From: an uncultured Collinsella sp.
GTDB taxonomy: Bacteria > Actinomycetota > Coriobacteriia > Coriobacteriales > Coriobacteriaceae
Length of the DNA stretch: 45,554 nt
Reading direction: 5' to 3'
Assembly: GCA_900540995.1 (NCBI GenBank)
Contig: UQHO01000016.1
Span: 1 to 45,554, forward strand
In this document: positions 7,952 to 16,851 of the stretch, piece after piece
How positions within the stretch are numbered: position 1 is the first letter of the stretch
Layout of the letters: every line of letters starts with the position of its first letter
Notes under the pieces: model-generated
Database searches by the model: none
Seen by the model: the letters and a program-made list of their open reading frames with translations, nothing else
Told to the model about the DNA's origin: nothing
Translations under genes and position numbers: made by a program

Positions 7952-10900
7952 CTAGGCCCGCGGTACGATCGGGCGGTTAACTTTGGCTAGCATATCAGAT
8001 GCGCACGAATCGAGCGCCCAACTCCGGAAAGCCGAGAACTCCATGCGCGAGCGCAAGCCCTCCAAATAGCGAATTGACCTGCTCAATTGCACGCGGCCGG
8101 GGTTTTCGGCCATCGCGATGCGACGGGTGTCGTCAAGCCCCGAAACGCGGCAGAAACCAAGCTCTTCGAAGATTCCCAGGCCGCTTGCCACCGAACGTTC
8201 GTCGACCGGGGTGCGGGCATCGATGGCAAGGCACATCTGCGCGATGTCGATATCGCTTGCGCAGAATGAATCATCCCCGGTCTTACCGCGGTTGGAGCGC
8301 CACATGGTCTGCAGCGCGCGATAGAGTGTGACGAGTTCGTCGCGCTCGGGTGCGTAGCAGTCGAGCAGGCGCTCGTTGATGCGGGCGTCGCGCGACGAAT
8401 AGAGCAAGTGGATCACGGCGGGCTGTCCGTCACGACCGGCACGCCCGCTCATCTGGTTGAACTCAATGGCGCCAAACGGCATGTGGTAGAGCACGACATG
8501 GCGGATATCGGGCAGGTTGACGCCCTCACCGAAAGCCGAAGTTGAAACGATGCAGCTGAGGCTTCCGTCTCGGAATGCTTCCTCCACGCGGCGGCGATCG
8601 GAGCGCGCAAGCCCCGCGTTATAGAACGCGATATGGGTTGCGTAATCGGGCACACGCTTGCGCAACGTCTTGGCGAGCGCCACGGACTGGTCGCGCGAAT
8701 TGACGTAAATGACGGTCTTCTCCCCCGTCGCCACGATCGACACCAAACGGTTCTCGCGGCTCGCAAGGTCGCGGTCGTCCTCGAGCTGCAGGTTCTCGCG
8801 CACCGTCTCGTCGACCACCGTGCGAGTAATCGGCAGCATGCGGGCAAGCTCGGCCACGACCGGAGCCGTCGCGGTGGCCGTCGCAGCCATAACAACCGGG
8901 TCGCCCAGGGCTTTGAGGATATCGGGCATGTCGAGATAGGCGCTGCGGTCGCCGCCCTTGGCAAGGCCGGCGTGGTGCGCCTCATCGATAACGACAAAGC
9001 CGATGCGGCCCGAACGCGCGAAGCGGTCACGGTGGATAGATAGGAACTCGGGCGTCGTGAGCACGATACCGGTGCGGCCCGAAGCTAGGCCGGCGAACAC
9101 GTCATCGCGTGCGGCCCCCACGGTCTCGCCGGTCAGCACGCCAACGCCAATGCCAAGCGCTGCCATCGTCGACGAGAGGTGATAGGCCTGGTCGGCAACA
9201 AGCGCGCGCAGCGGATAGACAAAGATACTCGCACGTCCGCGAAGGACAGCCTCGCGCGCAGCATGTACATGGAAGATGAGCGACTTGCCGCGGCCCGTTC
9301 CCATAACGGCCAAGACGCTCTGGTGGTCGGCCAAGGCATCGAGCGCCTCAGCCTGCGCGCGGTGCGGCTGGTTCGATCCGATAAAGCTATGGATAAGCGA
9401 GCGCGTGAGCTCGGTATAGGAAAGCTGGGCGAGCGTCTCGCGCTTACGCGACTCCAGACGCAGGCCGGAATCCGCCGGCTGCACGCCACGACGAAGCTCG
9501 CATGCCGGATCGTCGACGCTGGGCAGCGTGGTATCGCGGACCAGAACATCCTTGATCATGAGCTTGGGCTTCACACGCCCCTGCCAATGCTCGGCAACGG
9601 CCTCGAACACCAAGTCGACAGCGCTATCGCAGTTGATGAGCTTATCGATTTGCGGCACGCGGAACATAATGGCCGGCACACTCGCGGCGCCATCGGTCGC
9701 CACAAAGCGCATGTGCTCGCCGGTTTTGCCCACCACGGCGCGGTCGCACATCGTCACGCCCTCGGCAGCCAGCAGCGGCACCTTGTTGCCCTGGCCAAAC
9801 GGCTCAAGGCGGGAGATCTGCTCGATGGTCTCGATATTCAGCTCGGAAAGGTCGACGGTGGCGGCGACCTCGTCGGTGTCTTCAAAGTCCTCGGCGGGAA
9901 GCTCGGACAGCACGGCGGAAAGGCGGCGGCGGAACTCATCGAGCTTGGATGCCTCGATGGTCACACCCACCGCACCGGCATGTCCGCCGCGACGAATCAG
10001 CAGGTCGGAACAGCGCTCGACGGCGTCAAACAGGTTAACTTTGCCCACCGAGCGACCAGAGCCGCGCGCGATACCGTCCTCGATCGAGAACAGCAGCGCC
10101 GGCACGTGATAGCGGTTGGTCAGACGGCTTGCCACGATGCCCTTGACGCCCTCGTGCCAGCCCTCGCCGCCCACGACGATTGCGCGTCCGCCGTCATAGG
10201 TCTTCTCAACCTTTGCCATGGCATCGCGCGTGAGCTCCGCCTCGATCTCACGGCGCTGGCGGTTGATTTCCTCGAGCTCAGCCGCCAGTGCGCTTGCTTC
10301 GATGGGATCGCGGGCAAGCAGCAGGTCGAGCGCCAGCTTGGGATCGGCCATGCGGCCGGCAGCGTTTAAGCGGGGAATGAGCGAGAACGATAGGCCATCC
10401 GCCGTAATGCTCGAAAGGTCCGCCTTGGCGAGCGCGGCAAGCGCGATATAGCCAGGACGAGCGGTTACGCGCATCTGCTGGATGCCCTCGGCAACCAGCG
10501 CGCGGTTCTCGGGCGTGAGCGGCATCATGTCGGACACGGTGCCCAGCGCCGCGACCTCGATTAGCGAACGCCAATACGACGGCTTGCCCAAGCGCTCACC
10601 CAGGACTTGCACCAGCTTGAGCGCCACACCAGCACCGGCAAGTTCACGCGAGGGCCCCTCATCCTCGAGCTTGGGGTCGGTCAGGGGCACGCCCTGCGGC
10701 ACCTGGTCGGAGGGCTCGTGATGGTCCGTGACCACCAAATCGATCCCCAGGCTCTCCAGATAGGAAACCTCTTCCTTGGCGGCAATGCCGTTATCGACGG
10801 TCACGATCAACTGGGGGCGAGCGAGCTCGTTAACGCGGTCGAGCGCCGCGCGCGAGAGACCGTAGCCCTCGTCAAAGCGATGCGGAATAAACGGCGTGAC

Positions 10901-11239
10901 ATCGGCGCCAAACGTGCGCAGTGCCTCGGTTAACAGGCAGGTCGACGTAATACCGTCAACGTCAAAATCGCCAAAGACCGCGATGTGCTCGTGGTTGCGA
11001 ATAGCACGCTCGACGCGGTCGGCAACGACCGACATGCCCGGGATAATGAGTGGATCAGCCCAGTCGCGATCGAGCGAAGGCGTCAAAAACAGCTGGCCCT
11101 CTTTGATGGAGTCAATGCCGTGCGCGACCATAATACGCGCCACCAGCCCGGGAATGCCCAGGCCAGCCGAAAGCTCCTTTTCGAGCTCGGGGTTTTGCTG
11201 AGCGACCGCCCAGCGATGCGTCGTCTTAAGCGATGACAT
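7952..11239 (-). CDS. recJ: RecJ exonuclease fused to a RecQ-like DEAH helicase
   Basis: Residues 1-585 are RecJ, the 5'-3' single-strand DNA exonuclease. DHH motifs are seen as GDFDVDG (90-96), TVDNG (147-151) and TDHH (171-174), and a DHHA1 motif as GGHAGAVG (418-425). Residues about 600-1095 are a superfamily 2 helicase of RecQ type: Walker A MGTGRGKS (646-653), DEAH (752-755), TATATA, then the second core domain with STSAFGEGVNLPDIRHVV and QMSGRAGRDGQP. I see no zinc-binding RQC or HRDC part. A usual RecJ has about 560-780 residues, so this is a true in-frame fusion coupling unwinding to 5' end resection. The ATG at 11239 follows GGGGGTGGG; a GTG at 11284 is an alternative. A small upstream frame overlaps the start. 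Confidence 0.93.
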   Translation of the reverse strand: MSSLKTTHRWAVAQQNPELEKELSAGLGIPGLVARIMVAHGIDSIKEGQLFLTPSLDRDWADPLIIPGMSVVADRVERAIRNHEHIAVFGDFDVDGITSTCLLTEALRTFGADVTPFIPHRFDEGYGLSRAALDRVNELARPQLIVTVDNGIAAKEEVSYLESLGIDLVVTDHHEPSDQVPQGVPLTDPKLEDEGPSRELAGAGVALKLVQVLGERLGKPSYWRSLIEVAALGTVSDMMPLTPENRALVAEGIQQMRVTARPGYIALAALAKADLSSITADGLSFSLIPRLNAAGRMADPKLALDLLLARDPIEASALAAELEEINRQRREIEAELTRDAMAKVEKTYDGGRAIVVGGEGWHEGVKGIVASRLTNRYHVPALLFSIEDGIARGSGRSVGKVNLFDAVERCSDLLIRRGGHAGAVGVTIEASKLDEFRRRLSAVLSELPAEDFEDTDEVAATVDLSELNIETIEQISRLEPFGQGNKVPLLAAEGVTMCDRAVVGKTGEHMRFVATDGAASVPAIMFRVPQIDKLINCDSAVDLVFEAVAEHWQGRVKPKLMIKDVLVRDTTLPSVDDPACELRRGVQPADSGLRLESRKRETLAQLSYTELTRSLIHSFIGSNQPHRAQAEALDALADHQSVLAVMGTGRGKSLIFHVHAAREAVLRGRASIFVYPLRALVADQAYHLSSTMAALGIGVGVLTGETVGAARDDVFAGLASGRTGIVLTTPEFLSIHRDRFARSGRIGFVVIDEAHHAGLAKGGDRSAYLDMPDILKALGDPVVMAATATATAPVVAELARMLPITRTVVDETVRENLQLEDDRDLASRENRLVSIVATGEKTVIYVNSRDQSVALAKTLRKRVPDYATHIAFYNAGLARSDRRRVEEAFRDGSLSCIVSTSAFGEGVNLPDIRHVVLYHMPFGAIEFNQMSGRAGRDGQPAVIHLLYSSRDARINERLLDCYAPERDELVTLYRALQTMWRSNRGKTGDDSFCASDIDIAQMCLAIDARTPVDERSVASGLGIFEELGFCRVSGLDDTRRIAMAENPGRVQLSRSIRYLEGLRSRMEFSAFRSWALDSCASDMLAKVNRPIVPRA

Positions 11240-11291
11240 AGGCGCCCACCCCCGATAGGGGCAGGTCGCCGCGATACCTCTCACGGTTCAT
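11226..11291 (-). CDS. Possible 21-codon leader ORF overlapping the recJ start
   Basis: A frame beginning ATG at 11291 reads MNRERYRGDLPLSGVGAYVIA and stops with TAA at 11228-11226, so its end overlaps the recJ ATG (11239) in another frame. AGAGGA lies nine bases before its ATG, a better ribosome binding site than recJ's own. It could couple translation of recJ to the leader. It may also be chance; nothing is known about the peptide. Confidence 0.3.
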   Translation of the reverse strand: MNRERYRGDLPLSGVGAYVIA

Positions 11292-11347
11292 AGCGATGAG
11301 TCCTCTGTGTATGCCCGCTTCGGCAGGCAGATCTGTTGAACGGATTT

Positions 11348-11376
11348 ATTATACCGTGCAGAGCAGACGCAAATCG
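11348..11376 (-). promoter_or_regulatory. Promoter for recJ-rel
   Basis: A perfect TATAAT box reads on the minus strand at 11353-11348. The -35 region is poor. Transcription would start near 11341, giving about 100 nt of leader with the small ORF and a TGCCTGCCGAAGCGGGCA hairpin. The rest of the gap to 11515 serves the divergent transporter; I see no clear box there. Confidence 0.55.
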
Positions 11377-11515
11377 CCGCAGCACGCCGCGGTTTCGGTA
11401 AACGATGCCGGTAATAGCCTCGAAATATTCAAGCGTTTCTGACGCACGGACGCACGCGAGCGTCTAGCATATCCATTCAAAACGGATTCACGAGCAAAGG
11501 GAGTCACAAGCGCAT

Positions 11516-12514
11516 ATGAAGCAATGGGTTGGACTGGGCAAGTTTCTCGCGGGGCATATGCAGGTCATCGTTCCGATTTGTGTGGCGCTCGGCGTGTTCT
11601 TTCCCCAACAGATTGGCGTACTCAAGCCCATCGTTCCCACCCTGTTTGCCTTTATGACGTTTCAGGGTGCGCTCAGCAACACCTTTCACCAGGTTGCCGA
11701 GGTGTTCCGCCGTCCGTTGCACCTGGTCTTGGCGCTACTCGTCTCGGCGGTGCTCATCCCTATCGCAGCCTATGCCATGGGGTCGTTGTTCTTTGGTTCC
11801 AACCCCAACCTTGTCTGCGGCATCGTGCTCGAGTACAGCGTACCCGTGGCAGTCACCGCCTTTATGTGGATTAGCATGTTCGGCGGCAACGGCCCGCTTG
11901 CGCTCACCATTATCCTGACGTCCTCGGTCATCTCGCCTGTGACGATTCCGCTTACGCTCAAGCTCCTGCTGGGCGCCACCGTCTCGATCGACGTGCCGAG
12001 CATGATGCAGAACATGGCCTTTATGATCGCCATCCCCGCTGTGCTCGGTATTGTCATCAATGAACTCACGCGCGGCTGGGGCCACGAGAAACTCTCTCCC
12101 GCGCTCTCGCCCGCCTGCAAGTTCATGATGATGGGCGTCATCGCGTCCAACTCCACCGCTATGAGCGAGTACGTGCTACACATGAACGCGGTGCGCCTGG
12201 AAGTCGCCCTCTTTATTTTGGTCTTCGCCATCAGCGGCTTTGTCGTCGGTTTTCTGGTCGCACGTGCGCTGCATCTGCCATATAGCGAGACGACTACCAT
12301 GTGCTTTACCTGCGGCATGCGCAACATCTCTTCGGGTGCCGTCATCGCCACGCAGTACTTTCCGGGCGAGGTCGTGTTCCCCGTCATGTGCGGCACGCTG
12401 TTTCAGCAGGTGCTAGCCTCGATTATCGGGCATCTCTTTGAGTGCCTAACCGGCGAGGAGCGCACCAAACAGCGCAAGCGGGTCGAAGCCGGCCGCGACG
12501 CGTTGGCACGCTAG
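11516..12514 (+). CDS. BASS-family (bile acid:sodium symporter type) transporter
   Basis: The 332-residue protein is almost wholly hydrophobic, with about nine or ten membrane segments, and shows BASS features: an early PTLFAFMTFQGAL segment, a mid-protein SVPVAVTAFMWISMFGGNGPLAL and a late CGMRNISSGAVIATQYFPGEVVFPVM. Family members move organic anions with sodium, including bile acids, pyruvate and pantoate; many bacterial members do not take bile acids, so the substrate is open. The start follows a weak AAAGGGAG. It is the only plus-strand gene in its area, divergent from recJ and convergent with the GalT-like gene. Confidence 0.85.
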   Translation: MKQWVGLGKFLAGHMQVIVPICVALGVFFPQQIGVLKPIVPTLFAFMTFQGALSNTFHQVAEVFRRPLHLVLALLVSAVLIPIAAYAMGSLFFGSNPNLVCGIVLEYSVPVAVTAFMWISMFGGNGPLALTIILTSSVISPVTIPLTLKLLLGATVSIDVPSMMQNMAFMIAIPAVLGIVINELTRGWGHEKLSPALSPACKFMMMGVIASNSTAMSEYVLHMNAVRLEVALFILVFAISGFVVGFLVARALHLPYSETTTMCFTCGMRNISSGAVIATQYFPGEVVFPVMCGTLFQQVLASIIGHLFECLTGEERTKQRKRVEAGRDALAR

Positions 12515-12544
12515 GCTGTCCGCATTACGCGGGTGTTAGTCTTG

Positions 12545-13342
12545 CTATACGAGCGTTTCCAGATGCGCACGCAGACGCTCAGCATCGATATCGAGCGTCG
12601 TCTCGGCATTGACTTGGGCCAAACGATAGCCGACAAAGTAGGGTGAAACCACCCAACGTGGAAGCGCCTTGGCAATGGTCCGGCCGCTCATGTGATAGAA
12701 GAACAGGTTGTACGACTCTGCACAACCGCCATGGTGCTCGTGCAAGATATAGCGCAGAGCTACCTGGATTGCATCGGCGAAGAGATCCGCCTCGGCTTGG
12801 TCTCTCGTGTCATCGCTGGCGGCGATTCCCTGCGGGGCTGAAACGTTGATCTCAAAGAACCCCATGATCGGTTCGGTTGAGATAGTGACCGAGATTCTCC
12901 CCTGTTGCCAGACATTGATACCTTCGAAATTGGCGGAAACCAGCGAAGCATAGCCGTCTTCCTGCTCCAAACCCACAATCTGCATGTGCGGATGGACCAG
13001 ACTGCCGCCCGAAAGTGGACCCTTGTTCTTGTACATGAGCACGCTTCGATACTGCTGCGAGTCGATCATCCGCTGCCAGCAACCCAGAGCAAACCGCATC
13101 ACATGGTGGAGTTCATCCGGCTCATAGGTCACCAGGTCGGCATCGTGATCGGCCGACTCGATCAGCACGGTTTGATGGGTGGCGCGCAGGGTTTTGAACT
13201 TATTCTCGAGCCAGATGCAGTCACCGTCGCGCTGGATGATGTTGGTGAGCCCCTCCGTGTTGCAAAAGGGGCACGCGGTACCGGGGCGACGGTTGTCGTC
13301 GGGCTTGCCGCTCGCCTGCTGAACATCGAATACAAGCGCCAC
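12545..13342 (-). CDS. GalT-like HIT-superfamily protein (DUF4931 type)
   Basis: The 265-residue protein has a CPFC metal site (Cys24, Cys27) and a HIT-type active motif HPHMQ (His117, His119, Gln121), as in galactose-1-phosphate uridylyltransferase relatives. In that family the second His forms a nucleotidyl intermediate. It is shorter than GalT (about 350), and no Leloir-pathway gene is nearby, so it may act on another nucleotide-linked sugar or phosphate. It starts 3 nt after the cutC stop and is surely in one operon with it. Confidence 0.75.
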   Translation of the reverse strand: MALVFDVQQASGKPDDNRRPGTACPFCNTEGLTNIIQRDGDCIWLENKFKTLRATHQTVLIESADHDADLVTYEPDELHHVMRFALGCWQRMIDSQQYRSVLMYKNKGPLSGGSLVHPHMQIVGLEQEDGYASLVSANFEGINVWQQGRISVTISTEPIMGFFEINVSAPQGIAASDDTRDQAEADLFADAIQVALRYILHEHHGGCAESYNLFFYHMSGRTIAKALPRWVVSPYFVGYRLAQVNAETTLDIDAERLRAHLETLV

Positions 13343-13345
13343 GGG

Positions 13346-14023
13346 CTACACCTCCAGCGATACGATCCTTGTGCCATGGAGCTCGGAGACGCCCAGTGCC
13401 GCCGCCACGGTATCGCGGTTGGCCGTGGAAATGCCGCCGCCGGGAAGGATGGTCAAGCGGTCGCCCGCATACTCGATCAAGCGGGCCAGGTTTTCGAAGT
13501 TGTCCTCGATCGGCGTACCGGCAGCGCCACCATGCGTCAGGATGCGTGTGATGCCGCAGTCGGCGAGTATGTCAATCGCGTCGAGCTGAGCCTCGGGCGA
13601 GAGCTGATCAAACGCCATGTGGAAGGTGATGTCGATGGGCTCACGCTTGCATTCCTCGGTCGCGCAGCCCGCGGCCATCACGAGAGCGCCCAACGTAAGC
13701 TCGTCGAGTGCCCATCCGCCAGCGCAGGGCTTGCAGCAGCCAAAGACCAAGCCGTCAACGCCGGCGCTCACGGCAAGGCCCAGGTCCATCTCCATCATAC
13801 GCAACTCGTCCTGGTTGTAGTGAAAGTCGCCGCCACGCGGGCGAATCATGCACATCACCCGTGCATCGTGCTCGTGGGCATAGTTGGTCGTAGCGCTGAT
13901 AACGCCGGCCGAAGGCGTGGTGCCACCAACGGCAAGGTTGTCGCACAGCTCGATACGCCTTGCACCGGCATCGATAGCCGCCGGCACCCGCTCAAAGTTC
14001 TCGGCACAAAACTCGTACAGCAT
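13346..14023 (-). CDS. cutC: CutC family protein
   Basis: The 225-residue product matches CutC, a TIM-barrel protein named for copper tolerance in E. coli; its true biochemical role is uncertain. Typical blocks are GARRIELCDNLAVGGTTPS near the start, MIRPRGGDFHYN, DGLVFGCC, FHMAFDQ, RILTHGG and LTILPGGGI. Length agrees with shorter bacterial CutC. The start at 14023 has GGGGGT seven bases upstream; a longer frame to 14236 would run through a palindrome and a terminator, so it is rejected. First gene of a two-gene operon with the GalT-like gene. Confidence 0.9.
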   Translation of the reverse strand: MLYEFCAENFERVPAAIDAGARRIELCDNLAVGGTTPSAGVISATTNYAHEHDARVMCMIRPRGGDFHYNQDELRMMEMDLGLAVSAGVDGLVFGCCKPCAGGWALDELTLGALVMAAGCATEECKREPIDITFHMAFDQLSPEAQLDAIDILADCGITRILTHGGAAGTPIEDNFENLARLIEYAGDRLTILPGGGISTANRDTVAAALGVSELHGTRIVSLEV

Positions 14024-14081
14024 AGATAGACCCCCAAAGACAGCAGATGTTTTCCGACGGGCATTGTCACACATCCCCATG

Positions 14082-14150
14082 AAGTTGCGGTGGAATAGGG
14101 ACTCTTTTGGCCTCTGGAGCCCGTATTCAGTCCCTATTTCACCGCAACTT
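14082..14150. repeat. 69-bp inverted repeat with 22-bp arms
   Basis: The arms 14082-14103 and 14129-14150 are complementary over 22 positions with one mismatch, around a 25-nt loop. The core of the arm reads TTGCGGTG then AATAGGGACT. It lies between cutC and the livF terminator. It is too long and lacks a T-tract to be an ordinary terminator. Confidence 0.75.
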
Positions 14151-14151
14151 A

Positions 14152-14187
14152 AAAAGGGGCGCTGACTGAGATAGTCAGCGCCCCTTT
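14152..14187 (-). terminator. Terminator of the liv operon
   Basis: GGGGCGCTGAC pairs with GTCAGCGCCCC, with A/T runs on both sides. On the minus strand it is followed by TTTTTAAG, 12 nt after the livF stop. Confidence 0.85.
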
Positions 14188-14198
14188 TGTTAGGTGGG

Positions 14199-14912
14199 TT
14201 AGCCTCCGAGGTAGGCTTTGCGGACGTTGTCGTCATGCAGGAGCTCTTGGCCGGTGCCGGTCATGGTGATCTTGCCGGTCTCGAGCACGTAACCGCGTGT
14301 GGCGATGGAAAGCGCCATCTGCGCGTTTTGCTCGACCAGAAGCACCGTGGTGCCGGCCTTGTGCAGGTCCTCGACAATCTGGAAGATCTGCTCAATCAGA
14401 ATCGGCGCCAGGCCCATGGAAGGCTCGTCGAGCATGAGCAGCTTGGGGTTGCTCATAAGGGCGCGCCCCATAACGAGCATCTGCTGCTCGCCGCCTGAAA
14501 GGGTACCGGCGACCTGGCGACGACGTTCCTTCAGGCGCGGGAACTGCTCGTAGACGCGCTCCAGGCCCGGAGCCACAGTGGACTTGGGCTGCGTATAGGC
14601 GCCCATCTCCAGGTTCTCCTCAACCGTCATCTGCAAAAAGGCGCGACGACCCTCGGGAACCTGAGCCAGGCCCTTACCAACCAGCTTATCAGCGGGCGTA
14701 TGGGTAATGTCCTCGCCCATAAACTTGATGGAGCCGGTCTTGGAGCGCAGCAGACCCGAGACGGTCTTGAGCGTTGTGGACTTGCCGGCACCGTTGGCAC
14801 CAATCAAGGCCACGATCTCGCCCTCGTTAACGTTAAAGGAGATGTCCTTGATGGCGTGGATGGCGCCGTACCAGACGTTGATGTTGTAGACGGAAAGCAT
14901 CGGCTCTGCCAT
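14199..14912 (-). CDS. livF: Branched-chain amino acid ABC transporter ATPase LivF
   Basis: One of two ATPases that power uptake of branched-chain or related amino acids. The 237-residue length is typical. Walker A GANGAGKST, signature LSGGEQQML, Walker B LLMLDEPSMGL and the switch His region TTVLLVEQN are intact. LivF type is shown by PEGRRAFLQMTVEENLEMGAY. Last gene of the operon; its start directly abuts the livG stop codon. A strong terminator follows. Confidence 0.95.
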   Translation of the reverse strand: MAEPMLSVYNINVWYGAIHAIKDISFNVNEGEIVALIGANGAGKSTTLKTVSGLLRSKTGSIKFMGEDITHTPADKLVGKGLAQVPEGRRAFLQMTVEENLEMGAYTQPKSTVAPGLERVYEQFPRLKERRRQVAGTLSGGEQQMLVMGRALMSNPKLLMLDEPSMGLAPILIEQIFQIVEDLHKAGTTVLLVEQNAQMALSIATRGYVLETGKITMTGTGQELLHDDNVRKAYLGG

Positions 14913-15773
14913 TTAGTTCTCCCCCTTATCCTGCTTACCCAGATATGCCTCGATAACGGCGTCGTTGTTCTGGATTTCCTCTGCCGTGCCCTTGGCGATG
15001 ACCTTACCAAAGTTAAGCACGCAGATGCCCTCGCAGATGTTCATAACGAGCGACATATCATGCTCGATAAGCATGATGGCGATGCCGAAGGTGTCGCGAA
15101 TCTTGACGATGTTCGCCATGAGCTCTGCGGTCTCGGACGGGTTCATGCCGGCGGCAGGTTCGTCGAGCAACAGCAGCTTGGGGTTGGTGGCAAGCGCGCG
15201 GACGATCTCCAGACGACGTTGGGCGCCGTAAGGCAACGATCCGGCCTGTTCATTTGCCAGGTGCTCCATGTCAAAAATGGACAGCAGCTCCATGGCGCGC
15301 TCGTGGGCGGCCTTCTCGTGCTTCCAATACGTCGGCAGGCGCAGCACGCCCTCAAAGCCGGAGTAGCGCTCCTGGTTGTGCAGGCCGACCTTAACGTTGT
15401 CCTCCACCGTCATGGTGTTGAACAGGCGAATGTTCTGGAACGTACGGGCAATACCCATGCGGTTGACCTGGTAGACCGACTTGCCCGAGGTGTCCTCACC
15501 GTCGAGCAGGATGGTGCCGTGCGTAGGCTGGTACACCTTGGTGAGCAGGTTGAAGACCGTGGTCTTGCCGGCACCGTTGGGGCCGATGAGACCGGCGATC
15601 TCAGTCTTGCCGATGGTCAGGCTAAAGTCATCGACTGCCTTAAGGCCGCCGAATTCAATGCCCAGGTGGATGCACTCGAGCGCCGGGCGCTGGCCCAGGT
15701 CGCGGTCGGGAACGATGGCGCCAGAAGGATACGGGACCATCTTGCCCTTGTTGAACTCAAACTTACTGGGCAT
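14913..15773 (-). CDS. livG: Branched-chain amino acid ABC transporter ATPase LivG
   Basis: Second ATPase of the complex. Walker A GPNGAGKTT, the degenerate LivG-type signature LPYGAQRRLEI, Walker B LLLLDEPAAGM and the extra NPSETAEL loop are present. An N-terminal extension of about 30 residues precedes the usual start of the domain. The ATG at 15773 has AGGAGG upstream and overlaps the livM end by 11 nt; an upstream ATG at 15800 would deepen the overlap. About 286 residues. Confidence 0.94.
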   Translation of the reverse strand: MPSKFEFNKGKMVPYPSGAIVPDRDLGQRPALECIHLGIEFGGLKAVDDFSLTIGKTEIAGLIGPNGAGKTTVFNLLTKVYQPTHGTILLDGEDTSGKSVYQVNRMGIARTFQNIRLFNTMTVEDNVKVGLHNQERYSGFEGVLRLPTYWKHEKAAHERAMELLSIFDMEHLANEQAGSLPYGAQRRLEIVRALATNPKLLLLDEPAAGMNPSETAELMANIVKIRDTFGIAIMLIEHDMSLVMNICEGICVLNFGKVIAKGTAEEIQNNDAVIEAYLGKQDKGEN

Positions 15774-16851
15774 CGGCTGCCACCTCCTTCTTGGAAGCAA
15801 AGCGGTCCTTAATGCGTGCGAAGAACGCCTTGAGCTGCGGGTTGTTGGTAAAGACCATGACCAGAATCAACACGATGGCGTAGATGAGCATGCGGTAGTC
15901 CGAGAACTGACGGAGCAGCTCGGGGAGCACCGTGAGCAGCGCCGCGGCGATAACGGAGCCGCGCATGTTGCCCAGGCCGCCCAGGACCACGAACACCAGA
16001 ATGAGGATGGACGTATTGAAGTCGAACTTAGTGGCGGAAAGCTGCGAGAAGTTACCGCCGAACAGGGCTCCGGCAGCACCGGCGAGGGCAGCGGAAACCA
16101 CGAAGGCGATCATGCGGTACTGGGTGACGGAGATGCCCACAGACTCGGCAGCGATCTTGTTGTCGCGCACGGCAATAATGGCACGACCGGTACGGCTGCG
16201 AACCAGGTTGAGCACAATCACGAGCGCGACCATAACCAGGATTGCGCCGGCAAGGAAGGTCGAATAGGTCGACACGCCCGATGCGCCCTGCGCGCCCTTG
16301 ATGATGGCGGTGCCGTCCTCGAGCAGGTGCAGGTCGTCGATCGTAGAGTTACCCGTGATGTTAAAGATCACATGCAGGCCGCGGGAATCGACGCCCACAA
16401 TGAGGCAGGTGACGACCTCTTTGATAATCTCGCCAAAAGCCAGGGTCACGATGGCCAGATAGTCGCCGCTCAGGCGCAGGACCGGGATACCGATCAAGAA
16501 GCCCAAGATGGCAGCGGCGATAGCGCCGACCACGATGCTGATGATCAGACGCATCGGATCGGACGGAACGGTGCTCTCCAGCGCGACGGCAGTGACGATG
16601 CCCGTATAGGCACCGACGCTCATAAAGCCCGCGTGGCCCAGCGACAAGTCGCCCGCGATGCCGACGACGAGGTTAAGGGAGATGGCCATGACGATATAGG
16701 CCGTGATGGGAACCAGCTGACCGGCGATCATGCGCGGGATCATGTGGTTGGACTGCATAAAGAACACGATGGCGAACGCCACAACGCACATGGCGTACGT
16801 GACAAAGTCGTGACGCGTCTGCCTGTCTTTAAGAAACTTCATAACGCTCAC
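15763..16851 (-). CDS. livM: Branched-chain amino acid ABC transporter permease LivM
   Basis: Membrane subunit with about ten hydrophobic segments in 362 residues. LivM marks include YIVMAISLNLVVGIAGDLSLGHAGFMSVGAY near the N-terminus, SGDYLAIVTLAFGEI, RTGRAIIAVRDNKIAAESVGI and LGGLGNMRGSVIAAALL. GTG at 16851 sits directly after the livH stop with AAGG five bases before it; an ATG three codons in, with TAGGTGA, is an equal alternative. Partner of LivH. Confidence 0.95.
   Translation of the reverse strand: MSVMKFLKDRQTRHDFVTYAMCVVAFAIVFFMQSNHMIPRMIAGQLVPITAYIVMAISLNLVVGIAGDLSLGHAGFMSVGAYTGIVTAVALESTVPSDPMRLIISIVVGAIAAAILGFLIGIPVLRLSGDYLAIVTLAFGEIIKEVVTCLIVGVDSRGLHVIFNITGNSTIDDLHLLEDGTAIIKGAQGASGVSTYSTFLAGAILVMVALVIVLNLVRSRTGRAIIAVRDNKIAAESVGISVTQYRMIAFVVSAALAGAAGALFGGNFSQLSATKFDFNTSILILVFVVLGGLGNMRGSVIAAALLTVLPELLRQFSDYRMLIYAIVLILVMVFTNNPQLKAFFARIKDRFASKKEVAADAQ

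Noticed and set aside
13346..14236. CutC starting at 14236
   Set aside because: The extension would code across the liv terminator and the inverted repeat 14082-14150; a proper start is at 14023.
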